DNA of 64,000 nucleotides from CAZAQV01 sp964487255 (GCA_964487255.1 CAZAQV010000001.1:248001-312000); one strand, 5' to 3'. Shown: positions 41,810 through 52,429, counted from the stretch's first letter. Made by a program: numbers and translations. Notes: generated from the sequence alone by a model not told the origin.

Positions 41810-43204
41810 ATGAACAGATTGTCGTTGCTTAAGTGGGCCTTTGCGGTGGTCCTTCTTCTTGTACGGGTTGCAGGCGCAAACGCCCAGGACGCGGGCGCGG
41901 GTGACGCGGGCATCGAGCCGGACGAATCGCCGAGCACGCAGGCCGACGAGGCGGCAGGCGACGAGGACTCCGAAGATGAAAAAGAGGCCGAGGAAACCGC
42001 TGAAGAGGTCGTCGCGACAGACCCTGCGGTGGGGCCCGGCCGCTCGCCGGCGAGTACCCCTCCCGCTCCTGACGCCAGCAAAGTCGACAAGACCCTCGAC
42101 GGCGAGGAGCAAGAAGAAGCGCAAGAAGAGGAGGTCGAGGAAGAGTTGGGCATCGAACCCGAGACCGATGCGCCTCTTGTCTGGCGCAACAGTATCTTTA
42201 CCTGGGGCAACAGCCTCTCGGCCAACTCACTCACCCAGCGCGCGGGCATCTCGTATAACCCCACCTACAGCATGTCGTTTCGAGTCCGACCGCGTTTCTA
42301 CCTCACGGACCAACTCTACCTTGCGCTCGACCAGTCGCTATCGATCGAGCTGACCGACACCGATACGCGTGCCCGCAACCGCGAGCCGGTGCTCTCCGAT
42401 ACGCTGATCGATTTGATTTGGGCGGGCGCTTACTCGACCGATCTCGGTTTCGCCGGCCTTAGCGTGACGCCGGGGCTGCGTCTCCAGGCACCACTCTCGA
42501 TCACCAGTCGTGCGCAAGGGATGATCCTCGGACTGGGCCCATCGGTGCTGGCGCTTGCACCGGTCAAAGACGTCATGAGCGGATGGGTCCTCGGCGCCAG
42601 TGGTCGCTGGCTTCACTTCTTCCGTACCACCAACGTCACCGAAACCGAAAATGGTCAGGCGTGTCGGCGCTACGATTCTCTGCAAGGGCAATGCGTTGCG
42701 TATGAGGAAGTGAGCGGCGTTGCGTGGGACCAAACCGGTGGCCAAACGGTCCAGAGCGACCGCCTCATTCTGGCGCTCTTCAGCTCGCTGTCCTTTGTGC
42801 CGAACGCTACCTTCGATGTGAGCTTCGCGTGGGTATGGGACTTCGGTTATGGGCTCAAGGATGCCACGGTGCCGGTTCTATCGGAGCCAGACGGAGAGCT
42901 GACGATCGGCGATCAAAGCGATACCCACCTGCGTGTGCTGACGTCTTTCTCGATCGGCTTTTCGTACACCTTCGAGCCGTGGATCAACGCGTCTCTGTCA
43001 CTCAACACCTTCCAGGGTGAGTTTCAGCCGGATGGCGATCGAAGCAACCCCTTTTTCGATATCGACGTCACCACGTTCAATCTGAGCGCGACCATTACGC
43101 TCGACCGTTTCTACACCGACATCATCGTGGGCAAAGACCCCGACGCGGGCGGTCCGACAAACCCATCAATGCGCGCTGCGCGCAGGCAACTTCGCGCATT
43201 TTAG
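41810..43204 (+). CDS. Outer-membrane protein with acidic N-terminal linker
   Basis: A 464-residue protein from ATG 41810 (CGGAG nine bases upstream). It has a signal peptide (AFAVVLLLVRVAGANAQD), then about 95 residues of Asp/Glu/Ala-rich linker, then a beta barrel with alternating strands (YNPTYSMSFRVRPRFYLTDQLYLALDQSLSIELT, SVTPGLRLQAPLSIT, LRVLTSFSIGFSYTFEPWINASLSLNTFQG). There is no C-terminal Phe as last residue of a strand except the very end (RQLRAF), which may serve as insertion signal. The transport specificity is unknown. It stands 93 bases before the first giant metalloprotease gene on the same strand and may belong to the same unit. Confidence 0.75.
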   Translation: MNRLSLLKWAFAVVLLLVRVAGANAQDAGAGDAGIEPDESPSTQADEAAGDEDSEDEKEAEETAEEVVATDPAVGPGRSPASTPPAPDASKVDKTLDGEEQEEAQEEEVEEELGIEPETDAPLVWRNSIFTWGNSLSANSLTQRAGISYNPTYSMSFRVRPRFYLTDQLYLALDQSLSIELTDTDTRARNREPVLSDTLIDLIWAGAYSTDLGFAGLSVTPGLRLQAPLSITSRAQGMILGLGPSVLALAPVKDVMSGWVLGASGRWLHFFRTTNVTETENGQACRRYDSLQGQCVAYEEVSGVAWDQTGGQTVQSDRLILALFSSLSFVPNATFDVSFAWVWDFGYGLKDATVPVLSEPDGELTIGDQSDTHLRVLTSFSIGFSYTFEPWINASLSLNTFQGEFQPDGDRSNPFFDIDVTTFNLSATITLDRFYTDIIVGKDPDAGGPTNPSMRAARRQLRAF

Positions 43205-43296
43205 GTCCCGTTGCCGAAATATCTGGACAGATTTTACACAGAGCAAAAGCCGATCAACCGGTCGGCCCTAGACTTGGGAGTTAGAGGGAAAACAGC

Positions 43297-46200
43297 ATGA
43301 ACAAAAGCCGCGATATCCTGAAAAGCAGCATTGCGTCCCACGCCGTCATTGTCGTTCTGAGCCTCGTACTCGGATCGGCCTGCTCGGAGCAAGAACCCAT
43401 CAATCGCGTGGGCGTCAACGTCGTCGAAAAGTCGATCTTCACCGACTCTTGGTACTTCGGAAGTACGGTCATCGACGTGGCCTACGAAGGCGCTGCGCTG
43501 GGCACGTTCAATGGTGACATTGCGAGCGATTTGGTGGGTAGTGGCTTCACCACGATCCCTCGTCTGCGCTGGGTTATCACCGAAGACATGCTCTTTGGCT
43601 ACCGCGACTACCAGATTATCGAGGGCATCGACGGCGAGCCCAAAGAGGTCGGCGACCACACGGGTCATCCGGTGGTGGCGTTCGCGATTCAGAGTCATTT
43701 CGATATTCGTCGCGCCTACAACACGGTGACCGGCGAAGAGCGTAACGTCATCGTCGAGAACAACACCGACCGACGTTGGTTTGAGCGCGAGTACATGCGG
43801 GTCGATTGGTCGACCAACCGCATCGCGCAATACTACGGCCAGACCCACCAACTCTACGACGCCATTGGCCTTCTTTACGATCGCCAGCCGGCCTCCGACT
43901 TTGTGCAGGGCAACTCGCAGTTTCCCGAGAACTGGCAGCCCAAGTTCCGCTACATGAGCTGCGACGGCCCTGGGGATCCAAGCGCCGAATGTCGCGAAGA
44001 GGACCGCCTGCACGCCAGCGATTACGACAAGGGCGAACTCTACTACATGGATTTCGTAACACAGGAGCTCATCTCGCCCCAGGACGTCATCCCCGGCTGG
44101 AACTACTGCTACTTCTCAAGCGGACCCGAGTGTGCCGTGGTGCGTGCCTTTACGCGCAGCTCGTTTCTCAAGGTGAGCGACTCGCCCTCGCGTCACGAGG
44201 CCGGGCGAGAAAATTTCCGCGAGTATGAACCCGTCAACTGGACCGATACCCGCTTTGAGAAGGCGGGCTATTTTCGCAATCGTCAGGCCACCTACGACCG
44301 ACAGACCGCTGCGGACGACGTGCAATGGGGCGCGACCGACTTTTTGAACTTCAACGTCAACCGGCACAACCTCTGGCAGCAGTGGACCGACGCCGACGGC
44401 AACCCGCTTCCCTATGCAGAACGAAAAGTGCGACCCATCGTTTGGCACACCACGCCCGAGTTGCCCGCGCATCTGGTCAAGCCTTCGTTCGAGACGGTGG
44501 GTTCGTGGAACGAGGTTTTCATGGCGACGGTTCGCAGCCTGCGGGGGCAGAGCGTGGCGGGTTATCCGCGGGTGGATTGCCAGACCGACGACCCGGATGC
44601 GCCGTGTTTTTGTACCGAGGACCCCAACTCGGGAGAGATTCTCAACCCGACCTGTGCGGGTGGTTACGATCCCTTTGAGACGCCAGAGCAGGCCGCCGCG
44701 CGTGGCGTCGAGAACCCGTACGACTGTCACGTTGCCGTTCCAGACGGTGCGGAGCCCAACATGGCCGATCCCGAAGTGGCCGCACGGCTCAAAGATGCGG
44801 ACTTCAACGGCTGGTATGAGGCCGAGTTCGTCGGCAGCGAGTGTGTCACAACCTTGGTTGTCAACAGCTGCAATCGCGCGACGTTGGCGGCGCACGACGA
44901 GGCGGTGCGAGCTGGCGAAGTCGAGGGCGAGCTGGCTTGCCAGGAGCGAGGCGACATTCGCTACAAGTTCTTCTCCTACGTCGACCAGCCGGGAACTCCC
45001 TTCTTGGGGGTTGCAACGCTGCGCGCAGACCCCGTGTCAGGCGAGATCATCTTTGGCGATGCCAACATCGGAGGGCCCGCGCTCGATGGTTTTCGTACCT
45101 TCGCGCTTCAGCAGTACGACTTGCTGAATGGCAACCTCACCGAGGACGACCTGATCTACGGTGAAGACGTTCGCGCTCACTTTTCGGACTTGGGCCGAGT
45201 TCAGCTTCCCGCACCGCCGCGCATCAACTTCAACGTTGCGCTGGCTGGCGATGCGCCCGCCGACCCCGGTGTGCTCAAGGAGATCGACGGACGCATGAGT
45301 GAGATCATGGAGCGAGCGGAGCAGCTTCAAGGAGATGAGGGTCGGGCCAATACCTTCGTCGACCGTGCAGCGGCGCTCGCTGGCAGTGACATCGAAGCGC
45401 GGCTGTTCAAAAACCCGGAGCTGCTGATCGCAGCAGGCATCGAGAAGCTTCCCGAAGGCGTCGACACCGAAACGCTGCTCGAGGAGCATGGGGAGGAGCT
45501 GCTCGACGCGGTCTCTCCATTTCGCAACGACATTCACGACGTGCTCGATGAGCAGCTTCGGAGCGACAACTTGCTCAGCAGTGCGAACTTCATGATGCCG
45601 GATGCTTACGAGGATGCGACGGTGCAGTACTTCGTGAACAAGCACGAGGATTGGCCGCGTGCGCGACTCGAGTTTGCGCTCAATCGCCTGCTGTTCGCGC
45701 AGACCCAGAAGCATGAGCTCGGCCATGGTTTTGGGTTACGCCACGACTTCGGCGCCAGCGCCGACATCCACAACTACTACGACGACTATTACGTCATTAA
45801 AGATCGCTTCCCGCTGCCAGACCCCGCGGACTTTGACGTGGATGATCAGCCCGGCCTCAGTCCCGACGAGCAACAAACATTCGAGCGGGCGTATCGTGAG
45901 CGAAAAGAGCTGCGTGAACTCGCAGGTATTGACCAATGGATGCTGTCTTCCATCATGGACTACTCCGCCAACTGGTATCAGCGCGTTCAGCCCGGGCTTG
46001 GGCGCTACGATCGTGCCGCGGTCGCGCTTGGCTACGGCGATGTTGCTGAAGTCTATGACAACGAGGACAGCAAGGCGCTGGCTGATATCACACCGGCCAA
46101 CACGGACCGAATCGCCGCGAAGTACTACCACGGAGGCGAAAGCTGTGAGACCGACAGCGACTGTCCCTATGCGACCGATGGGACCAATGCCGCGGAGCTT

Positions 46201-47739
46201 CTCAGCTCAAACATGGCATCAGGGCTGACCCAGCGCTGCTTGCCGCACCCACGGGGTGAGGCCCTTGGTGGCGTGTGCTCGAACTTCCGAGACGACCACG
46301 CAAGCCTTGCGCAGGCCGACACGCGTTACGCGCCTGTCGACTACCGCTTTTGCTCCGACGAGCGTGCGGCCGGTGGCGGTTTTTCCCCGGGGTCGATCGG
46401 CTGGTGTAATCGCTTTGACGAAGGTGAAACCTATCGCGAAATCGTGCGCAACGTGGCCGAGGGCTACGAGCGAGATTACCTCTGGACCGCGTTTCGACGC
46501 TATCGACGCGGGTTCAGTATCGGCGGATACTACTCACGCTTGGTGTCTCGCCGGCTCATCTTGCTGCAAAACATTTACCAGAACTTGCTTTACCAATACG
46601 TGAGCGATGCGGACTTCCGAGACAATACCGGGGCATTTGGCTTTTACGACGAGTTTTTGGCGACTGCCGACATCATGAATTTCTACGCGCGCTTGCTCGC
46701 GCAGCCGCGGGTTGGCGAATACGTGTGGAGTGAACGCTTCGGTCGCTACGAGCGCAGAAGCCAAGACTTCGACTCACCCAACGCGCAGCTTTCGATGCCG
46801 ATCGGGGCTGGCCGCTACATGTGGTCGGTCTATCAGCGCGGGCTCTCGGGCCTCAACCGTATCGAGCGCGTGGGCAATTACTACGATCGCATCGCGGCGC
46901 TTCAGCTTCTGACCAGTCGTGGCAGTCAGTTCACGCAGTGGAACTACAACCGTGACGTCGCGTTCTATACGAACTTCTACGACCTCTTCCCGCTGGAGAT
47001 GCAGCAGCTCTTCAACGGGATGATTCGCGAAGCACCCGAAGAGTACATGCCGCGCGTTCGTTGCGCGGAAGGCAGCGAGTTCCCCGATTGCTTCGACCCG
47101 CAAATCTTGTATCTCAACTTTTATCGCGGCGACTGCACAGAGGGTTCGGAGACCTGTCGGCCCGCACCGGACGAGACGTACCAGGACGAGTTGGTCGTCA
47201 ACGGTGGTTCGAACTACTTCGTGCAGTTCAACGCAGCCGCGCTCGGCCTGATCTACTTCCCCGTCTATTTCGATACGACCTTCCAGAACCAGCTCTTCAT
47301 CTGTGTGGAGGGCCAGGGGCAGTGTCACCGGCCGCAGCCGTCCGCGGAGGAAGGGGTCGACTATGTTCGCTACTCGTCTGAGCGCTACGGACGAAATTTC
47401 CTTGCCTGGCAGGTTTCGCCAAGCCAGACGGTCGCCAACCAGCGTTCGATCGGCTTTGCGATGATCAAAGAAGCGTCCGATCTCGCCTTCATTTTGCAGA
47501 TGATCGAAAAGATGCGCGACCCGAGCACCGGCGACCCCGATCCGGGCCGTCTCGACGCGGACGAGCTGGCCAAACTCACCGACCCCGATGGCATTGGCTA
47601 CGAGATCCCACCGGGTAGCGGTCAGCTTGATGACGACGAAGGCGAGTACGACAACCGGCTGCGCCGGCTTGAGTCGTTCTTCAACCAGCTTATGCAGCTA
47701 CAGTCGAGAATCGGCATTCGCACGGGCTTCGTCCGATGA
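43297..47739 (+). CDS. Giant zinc metalloprotease lipoprotein, first paralogue
   Basis: A 1480-residue protein with a ribosome-binding stretch (GAGGGAAAA) and a signal peptide ending in the lipobox GSAC. The large N-terminal half is the conserved region of DUF5117/DUF4953-type proteases (WYFGSTVIDV, RLRWVITEDMLFGYRDYQII, VAFAIQSHFDIRRAYN). The zinc site is HELGHGFGLRH at residues 806-816, followed by the Met-turn SSIMDYS, which places it among metzincins. Asp-rich and Cys-containing loops (GGESCETDSDCPYATDGT) and a helical tail complete it. It should act at the outer membrane or cell surface, perhaps on host, prey or matrix proteins. A paralogue follows immediately. Confidence 0.88.
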   Translation: MNKSRDILKSSIASHAVIVVLSLVLGSACSEQEPINRVGVNVVEKSIFTDSWYFGSTVIDVAYEGAALGTFNGDIASDLVGSGFTTIPRLRWVITEDMLFGYRDYQIIEGIDGEPKEVGDHTGHPVVAFAIQSHFDIRRAYNTVTGEERNVIVENNTDRRWFEREYMRVDWSTNRIAQYYGQTHQLYDAIGLLYDRQPASDFVQGNSQFPENWQPKFRYMSCDGPGDPSAECREEDRLHASDYDKGELYYMDFVTQELISPQDVIPGWNYCYFSSGPECAVVRAFTRSSFLKVSDSPSRHEAGRENFREYEPVNWTDTRFEKAGYFRNRQATYDRQTAADDVQWGATDFLNFNVNRHNLWQQWTDADGNPLPYAERKVRPIVWHTTPELPAHLVKPSFETVGSWNEVFMATVRSLRGQSVAGYPRVDCQTDDPDAPCFCTEDPNSGEILNPTCAGGYDPFETPEQAAARGVENPYDCHVAVPDGAEPNMADPEVAARLKDADFNGWYEAEFVGSECVTTLVVNSCNRATLAAHDEAVRAGEVEGELACQERGDIRYKFFSYVDQPGTPFLGVATLRADPVSGEIIFGDANIGGPALDGFRTFALQQYDLLNGNLTEDDLIYGEDVRAHFSDLGRVQLPAPPRINFNVALAGDAPADPGVLKEIDGRMSEIMERAEQLQGDEGRANTFVDRAAALAGSDIEARLFKNPELLIAAGIEKLPEGVDTETLLEEHGEELLDAVSPFRNDIHDVLDEQLRSDNLLSSANFMMPDAYEDATVQYFVNKHEDWPRARLEFALNRLLFAQTQKHELGHGFGLRHDFGASADIHNYYDDYYVIKDRFPLPDPADFDVDDQPGLSPDEQQTFERAYRERKELRELAGIDQWMLSSIMDYSANWYQRVQPGLGRYDRAAVALGYGDVAEVYDNEDSKALADITPANTDRIAAKYYHGGESCETDSDCPYATDGTNAAELLSSNMASGLTQRCLPHPRGEALGGVCSNFRDDHASLAQADTRYAPVDYRFCSDERAAGGGFSPGSIGWCNRFDEGETYREIVRNVAEGYERDYLWTAFRRYRRGFSIGGYYSRLVSRRLILLQNIYQNLLYQYVSDADFRDNTGAFGFYDEFLATADIMNFYARLLAQPRVGEYVWSERFGRYERRSQDFDSPNAQLSMPIGAGRYMWSVYQRGLSGLNRIERVGNYYDRIAALQLLTSRGSQFTQWNYNRDVAFYTNFYDLFPLEMQQLFNGMIREAPEEYMPRVRCAEGSEFPDCFDPQILYLNFYRGDCTEGSETCRPAPDETYQDELVVNGGSNYFVQFNAAALGLIYFPVYFDTTFQNQLFICVEGQGQCHRPQPSAEEGVDYVRYSSERYGRNFLAWQVSPSQTVANQRSIGFAMIKEASDLAFILQMIEKMRDPSTGDPDPGRLDADELAKLTDPDGIGYEIPPGSGQLDDDEGEYDNRLRRLESFFNQLMQLQSRIGIRTGFVR

Positions 47740-47750
47740 GGAGCGATGCG

Positions 47751-47822
47751 ATGAACAACGGCTACGCGACGAACAACAATCATCCGATGAACAACGGCTA
47801 CGCGATGAACAACATGAAACAC
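47751..47822 (+). repeat. Two 36-bp tandem repeats at the start of the second metalloprotease gene
   Basis: The units 47751-47786 and 47787-47822 each begin ATGAACAACGGCTACGCGA and differ mainly in their last third. They encode MNNGYA twice before the signal peptide. The Shine-Dalgarno-like GAGGAG at 47738-47743 precedes the first ATG. Confidence 0.6.
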
Positions 47823-50800
47823 AACCGCACCTCCACACTGTTCGCACGATTTCTGCTCATGGGCAGTTTGCTGTTCGGCTTTTCCTGTAACGACCCGGGT
47901 GACGGTATCTCTCAGGTTCAAACCAACCTGGTTGCCAAGGACATGTTTGAGGGAGAATGGTGGTTCTCACGAACGGCCATCGACGTCGACGGAGATGAGG
48001 CGATTGCATCGCTTTACGGTGTCTTTCAGGGGGCGATGGATTGGTCGGACCGAGGCCTCGACAAGGGCCAGTCGCTCAGCATGGCCCGTATTCGTTGGGT
48101 CATCGATGAGGATTACCTCTACGCCTACCGCGCGTACGAACTCATTCGCGGCGGCAACGACGAGGCGGCAGACGAGGACTACCTCGGTGAGCCGTTGGTT
48201 GCGTTTCCGATCGAGGCGCACGTCGATATCCGTAAGGACTACAGCGCGATCACCGGCGAGGAGACCAATGTGGTGGTCGAAAACAGCTTCGACCGGCGCT
48301 GGTATGAACGCAACTTTATGCGTGTCGACTGGTCGACCAATGCGATCGACAGCTATTATACCGGCGCGCAAGGGGGGCGGTTTACGACCGCGCCCTTACT
48401 TGTACAAGAAGGAGGCCCCGACCTTTTCCCCGACAGCTGGAAACCTCAGTTTGTCACGGTCGCCGAAGAGCGGGGCAAAGAGGGTTCGCCAGCATATCGC
48501 TGGGTCGACGAATGGTCCGAGGACCAGAACGACACCGTCCACTACATGAGTTTCGTGACGCAGGAGTTCTTCCAGCCAGGCATCACCTGTCTGCAATCGA
48601 GCGTGGTGCCGTGTCAGACTGCAGCGCTTACGGCGCGAAGTTCGTTTCTGCGTGTCCCGCCGAATCACGAGTATGCGGTTGAAGTTCAGAACAACGACGA
48701 GTTCGACAAGTTCGGGCTTTTCCGCACCTACCAACGAACTTACGCGCGAGGAGGCAAGGACCGCGATACCCAGCGTGTTCATTGCTTCGACGACGGCGAC
48801 TGCGGTGTCGGTGGCAATTGCGACAACGACCAGCACATTTGTGTGGGTGGCCTGACCGAAGACTATGGAGAGACCGACTTCTTGGCGCACTACCGGCCGC
48901 GTCACGACTTCTTCAAGGCATCTTTCGACGGACGCGAGTGTGTTGCGGACTGGGAGTGCGACAATCGCTACGGTCACGAGCGCGAAGACGGCATCGACGG
49001 CTCTGGGCCTCCGGTGGACCGTTCGGGCTCTGTTTGTGACGTTAGCGCCAAGCAGTGCACGATCCCGATGAAGGATCGCGAGACACAGACCGTCGCCTAT
49101 CACCTCAACCCCGGCTATCCCAAGCACCTGGTCAAGGCCGCGTTCGAGACCGCTGGCGAGTGGAACGAGTCATTCATGCGCGGCATGCGTAGCCTCAAGG
49201 GCCAGAACGTCCCTTCGCGCTTCAATCGTTCGGCCATCAGCTGTCAAAACGACGACCCAACCGCCTACTGTTTTTGCGGTTCGCCCGAGGAGGACGGTGG
49301 CAGTTGCGCGTGGAAATACAACCCGTTCACCACCCCGGAGCAGCGCGAAGCGCAAGCCGGCGACCCGAACGATCCGAACTACGCCGCGCCCTATGACTGC
49401 TACGTCAAACAACCTGACGGCTGGGCGGAGCCTGCGCGCCCGCAGAGCTACGACGAGTATCCGGACGACGGCACGCCGTACCAATACGAGTTTGTAGGCG
49501 AAGAGTGCCTCTTCGTCTTGCACGCCAACAGTTGCGACAAGGACCCTACGCAAGCGTGCGAAGAGCTCGGAGATATCCGATTTCAGTTTTTCAATTACAT
49601 CGAGCACGGCAACGTCCGTTTCGGCGGGGTTTCCATCCCCAAGGTCGATCCGACGACCGGCGAGCTGATCACGGCGAACGCCAACATGGCTGGCACCTCG
49701 GTTGAGTCGGTCGGCTCGCGCGCCGTCAACTGGTTTCCTGTCTTGCGATGTCAGGGGCCGGAAGGCTGCGCCGAGGGAGAAGAAGGGGCTGATGAGGCGT
49801 ACTTTCAGGGCGAGGCTCTGCGCGACTATCAAGAGGCGCGTGGACGCGTCGAGCACCCCATCGCAGTCGCGGCCGCGGGCGAAGACGGGTACACCCCAGC
49901 GGGGGAGGAACGCCCAGGTCTGCGCGCCGATGCACTTGAGGAAATTAACGAACGTGCCGATCAGATGGCCGAGTACGCGAGCCACCTTCACGGGACAGAG
50001 GGGCAGACCAACATCTTGCAGGAGCGCTTGCAGAACCTTCGAGGCACACCGGCAGAGAAGCGTTTGATGGACATCATGGGCGACGACCTGATGTTTGCGA
50101 AGCTCGACGTCGAGCGCATCGATGGCAACCTTGAGCCACATGATGAGCAAGTCATGGACGAGGTATCTCCGTTCCGTCAGAGTGGACTGGACCTTCGTTC
50201 TGAGGAGGACAAGCTGTGGGACGAGCTTGAGCAGCTCAACTTCGACCCGCCTGTCGACATTCCCCAGCGCTCACGCTTCTGGGAATACTATGCCGAGGCG
50301 TTCCGTGGGCGACCCGCCGGCGAAGCGAGCATCCGCATGCAGCAAGAGATTCTGCGAGCGGTCATGCTGCATGAACTCGGACATAGCGTCGGTCTTCGCC
50401 ATAATTTCGGTGGCAGCGTCGACCGTAACAACTACCTCGACGGGTATTTCAATGTCGTGTTTGATCAGGACGGAGACACGTCTCGCGGAGTCAATGCACT
50501 GCCGCGCTATTTCGATTACGACCGCACGTCTCGCGGCGGCAACAGCGACGGACGCGTGCTCGGTGAGGAGATCACCAACTACACCGAGGACCTGCGCGAG
50601 GTTCGCAACCGACGCGCTCAAGAAGGTATCGGCTTGACCATGACCGCTTCGATCATGGACTACAATGGCGACCTTTCGGACCAAACGGGTCTTGGGCGCT
50701 ATGACACGGCGGCGGCGCTTTGGAACCACTTCAATCTGATCGAGGCCTACCGAGGAGACCCCTACCATGAGTCGGACGACAGCGTGGACGGCATCGAGCG

Positions 50801-52391
50801 CCCGGATATTACGCCACGCGTCTTTTGGCAGTACTACCCGGGCGGTGGCACCTGTACGGAGGACAGCCAGTGTCCGTATTCCGCAGGCTCGGTGCTTTCG
50901 AATGGCCAAGCGATTCACCAACGCTGCGTGCAAAACCCGCGTCAGACAACAGGCACCATCACGTGTCGCGGACAAGACGACTGTGTGTGCTCGAGCTTCG
51001 AGCAGGACCTCGAGGCGTACGTCGACGGCGGCGCGTTCCGCGATCCGGTTTCGAACGCCGAGTTCTTCCCCGTTGAGTACTTGTTCTGCACCGATCGCCG
51101 CGCCGGCGATATTTCGTGGTGCTCGCGCTTCGACGCGGGAGAGTCGTTTCAAGAGATCGTCGATCACCATCGACGCAACTGGGAGGAAGCGTACCCGCGC
51201 GCGTACTATCGCCGCTTCCGACGCGGAGGCGCCAGCAAGGCGGTCTCAGTTCGTGCGATGGTTGATGCGGTCAAGATCTTCCAGCACTTCTACTTCCGTT
51301 ATTTCTACGAGCCAGACTTTCGCGCAAACGACGGCGCGCTGGGCATCAACGACCAGTTCTACGCTTCACTCGACGCGATGAACTGGTTGATCGAGATGAG
51401 CCAACTGCCACGCTCGGGCTCCTACCAATACGACGTCGACGACAACACCTACCGCTTCCTGGGGCCGGACATGGAAATGGCCAATGCGTCGACGTCGGTG
51501 CCGATCGGAACGGGGTACCCGATGTATTCGAAGTTCCAAGAAGGGTATTTCGGCTTCTATCGCTTGGAGCGCGCGGGCGTACTTCTGGACAAGTACTTTG
51601 CGCTCCTCGCGCTTACGCTTCGCAACTGGAACACGGGACTGGCGGCGGATGAGCGCTTCTTCATCAACTTCTACGATTTGTGGCCGGTGGAGATGACCGA
51701 GTTCTTCACGGGGATGATCCTCAAAGATCCGAGGTGGTATGCCCCGCGCATGGTCTTCGACGACGCTTCGAATCCGGTCGTGCACAACTTGCCTTGGTAC
51801 CGCGCAGCTGGGTCGTGTGATGACATCAACGACGACCCAATCCCGTGTCGCGGCCCGCAGTTTGAGGAAGAGACCTCGCCCGTCATCGACGATACGAGCA
51901 ACGAGATCCTTCGTGACTTTGCCACGATTTTCGCGTCCGCATTCTTCCCCGTCTACTACGACACTTCATTCGAGCAACGCCTTGCGGTGTTCAAACGAGG
52001 CAGTGGCGACGGCTGGGACATCCCGGACGTTCAGCCCGACGGCGACCCAACCTGTGCGTACGGAACCGAGACGATCGACCCCGATCACGTCACCGGCTGC
52101 GCAGACCCTGACTACGTTGTGTTCTCATCGGACCGCTTCCGTTCGCAGTACATCGCGGTCAAAGTTCGTTCGCGGCGCACCTACAACCTTGAAGAGGAAC
52201 AGGTCTCGTATCAGCTGCTCAAAGCGATGGTCGATCGCCAAAGGCGCTTGAGCACCTTGCAAGCCCTCGCTGCGCCAACCGAAGCGGAGCAAGAGGAGAT
52301 GGCCGAGCTCGAAAAGCGGCTCAATCAAGACAACTCCTTTCTCGAGTTCTTCATCGAGATCCAGCGTTCGCTCGGCATCTTCAACTTCTAG
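47751..52391 (+). CDS. Giant zinc metalloprotease lipoprotein, second paralogue
   Basis: A 1546-residue paralogue of the preceding protein. The conserved N-terminal part (WWFSRTAIDVDGDEA, RIRWVIDEDYLYAYRAYELI, FPIEAHVDIRKDYSAIT) and the zinc site HELGHSVGLRH (residues 874-884) with Met-turn ASIMDYN match paralogue 1. The signal peptide and lipobox (GFSC) follow an unusual 21-residue extension made of two MNNGYA repeats. The start at 47751 is chosen for the GAGGAG eight bases upstream; ATG 47736 overlaps the previous stop, and ATG 47814 would give a plain signal peptide. An extra Cys-rich insert (VHCFDDGDCGVGGNC) is specific to this copy. Both copies are likely surface-exposed and co-transcribed. 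Confidence 0.88.
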   Translation: MNNGYATNNNHPMNNGYAMNNMKHNRTSTLFARFLLMGSLLFGFSCNDPGDGISQVQTNLVAKDMFEGEWWFSRTAIDVDGDEAIASLYGVFQGAMDWSDRGLDKGQSLSMARIRWVIDEDYLYAYRAYELIRGGNDEAADEDYLGEPLVAFPIEAHVDIRKDYSAITGEETNVVVENSFDRRWYERNFMRVDWSTNAIDSYYTGAQGGRFTTAPLLVQEGGPDLFPDSWKPQFVTVAEERGKEGSPAYRWVDEWSEDQNDTVHYMSFVTQEFFQPGITCLQSSVVPCQTAALTARSSFLRVPPNHEYAVEVQNNDEFDKFGLFRTYQRTYARGGKDRDTQRVHCFDDGDCGVGGNCDNDQHICVGGLTEDYGETDFLAHYRPRHDFFKASFDGRECVADWECDNRYGHEREDGIDGSGPPVDRSGSVCDVSAKQCTIPMKDRETQTVAYHLNPGYPKHLVKAAFETAGEWNESFMRGMRSLKGQNVPSRFNRSAISCQNDDPTAYCFCGSPEEDGGSCAWKYNPFTTPEQREAQAGDPNDPNYAAPYDCYVKQPDGWAEPARPQSYDEYPDDGTPYQYEFVGEECLFVLHANSCDKDPTQACEELGDIRFQFFNYIEHGNVRFGGVSIPKVDPTTGELITANANMAGTSVESVGSRAVNWFPVLRCQGPEGCAEGEEGADEAYFQGEALRDYQEARGRVEHPIAVAAAGEDGYTPAGEERPGLRADALEEINERADQMAEYASHLHGTEGQTNILQERLQNLRGTPAEKRLMDIMGDDLMFAKLDVERIDGNLEPHDEQVMDEVSPFRQSGLDLRSEEDKLWDELEQLNFDPPVDIPQRSRFWEYYAEAFRGRPAGEASIRMQQEILRAVMLHELGHSVGLRHNFGGSVDRNNYLDGYFNVVFDQDGDTSRGVNALPRYFDYDRTSRGGNSDGRVLGEEITNYTEDLREVRNRRAQEGIGLTMTASIMDYNGDLSDQTGLGRYDTAAALWNHFNLIEAYRGDPYHESDDSVDGIERPDITPRVFWQYYPGGGTCTEDSQCPYSAGSVLSNGQAIHQRCVQNPRQTTGTITCRGQDDCVCSSFEQDLEAYVDGGAFRDPVSNAEFFPVEYLFCTDRRAGDISWCSRFDAGESFQEIVDHHRRNWEEAYPRAYYRRFRRGGASKAVSVRAMVDAVKIFQHFYFRYFYEPDFRANDGALGINDQFYASLDAMNWLIEMSQLPRSGSYQYDVDDNTYRFLGPDMEMANASTSVPIGTGYPMYSKFQEGYFGFYRLERAGVLLDKYFALLALTLRNWNTGLAADERFFINFYDLWPVEMTEFFTGMILKDPRWYAPRMVFDDASNPVVHNLPWYRAAGSCDDINDDPIPCRGPQFEEETSPVIDDTSNEILRDFATIFASAFFPVYYDTSFEQRLAVFKRGSGDGWDIPDVQPDGDPTCAYGTETIDPDHVTGCADPDYVVFSSDRFRSQYIAVKVRSRRTYNLEEEQVSYQLLKAMVDRQRRLSTLQALAAPTEAEQEEMAELEKRLNQDNSFLEFFIEIQRSLGIFNF

Positions 52392-52429
52392 ATGTGCACG
52401 ACAATGCCGCAGTGCGCCTAGCCGGCTCG

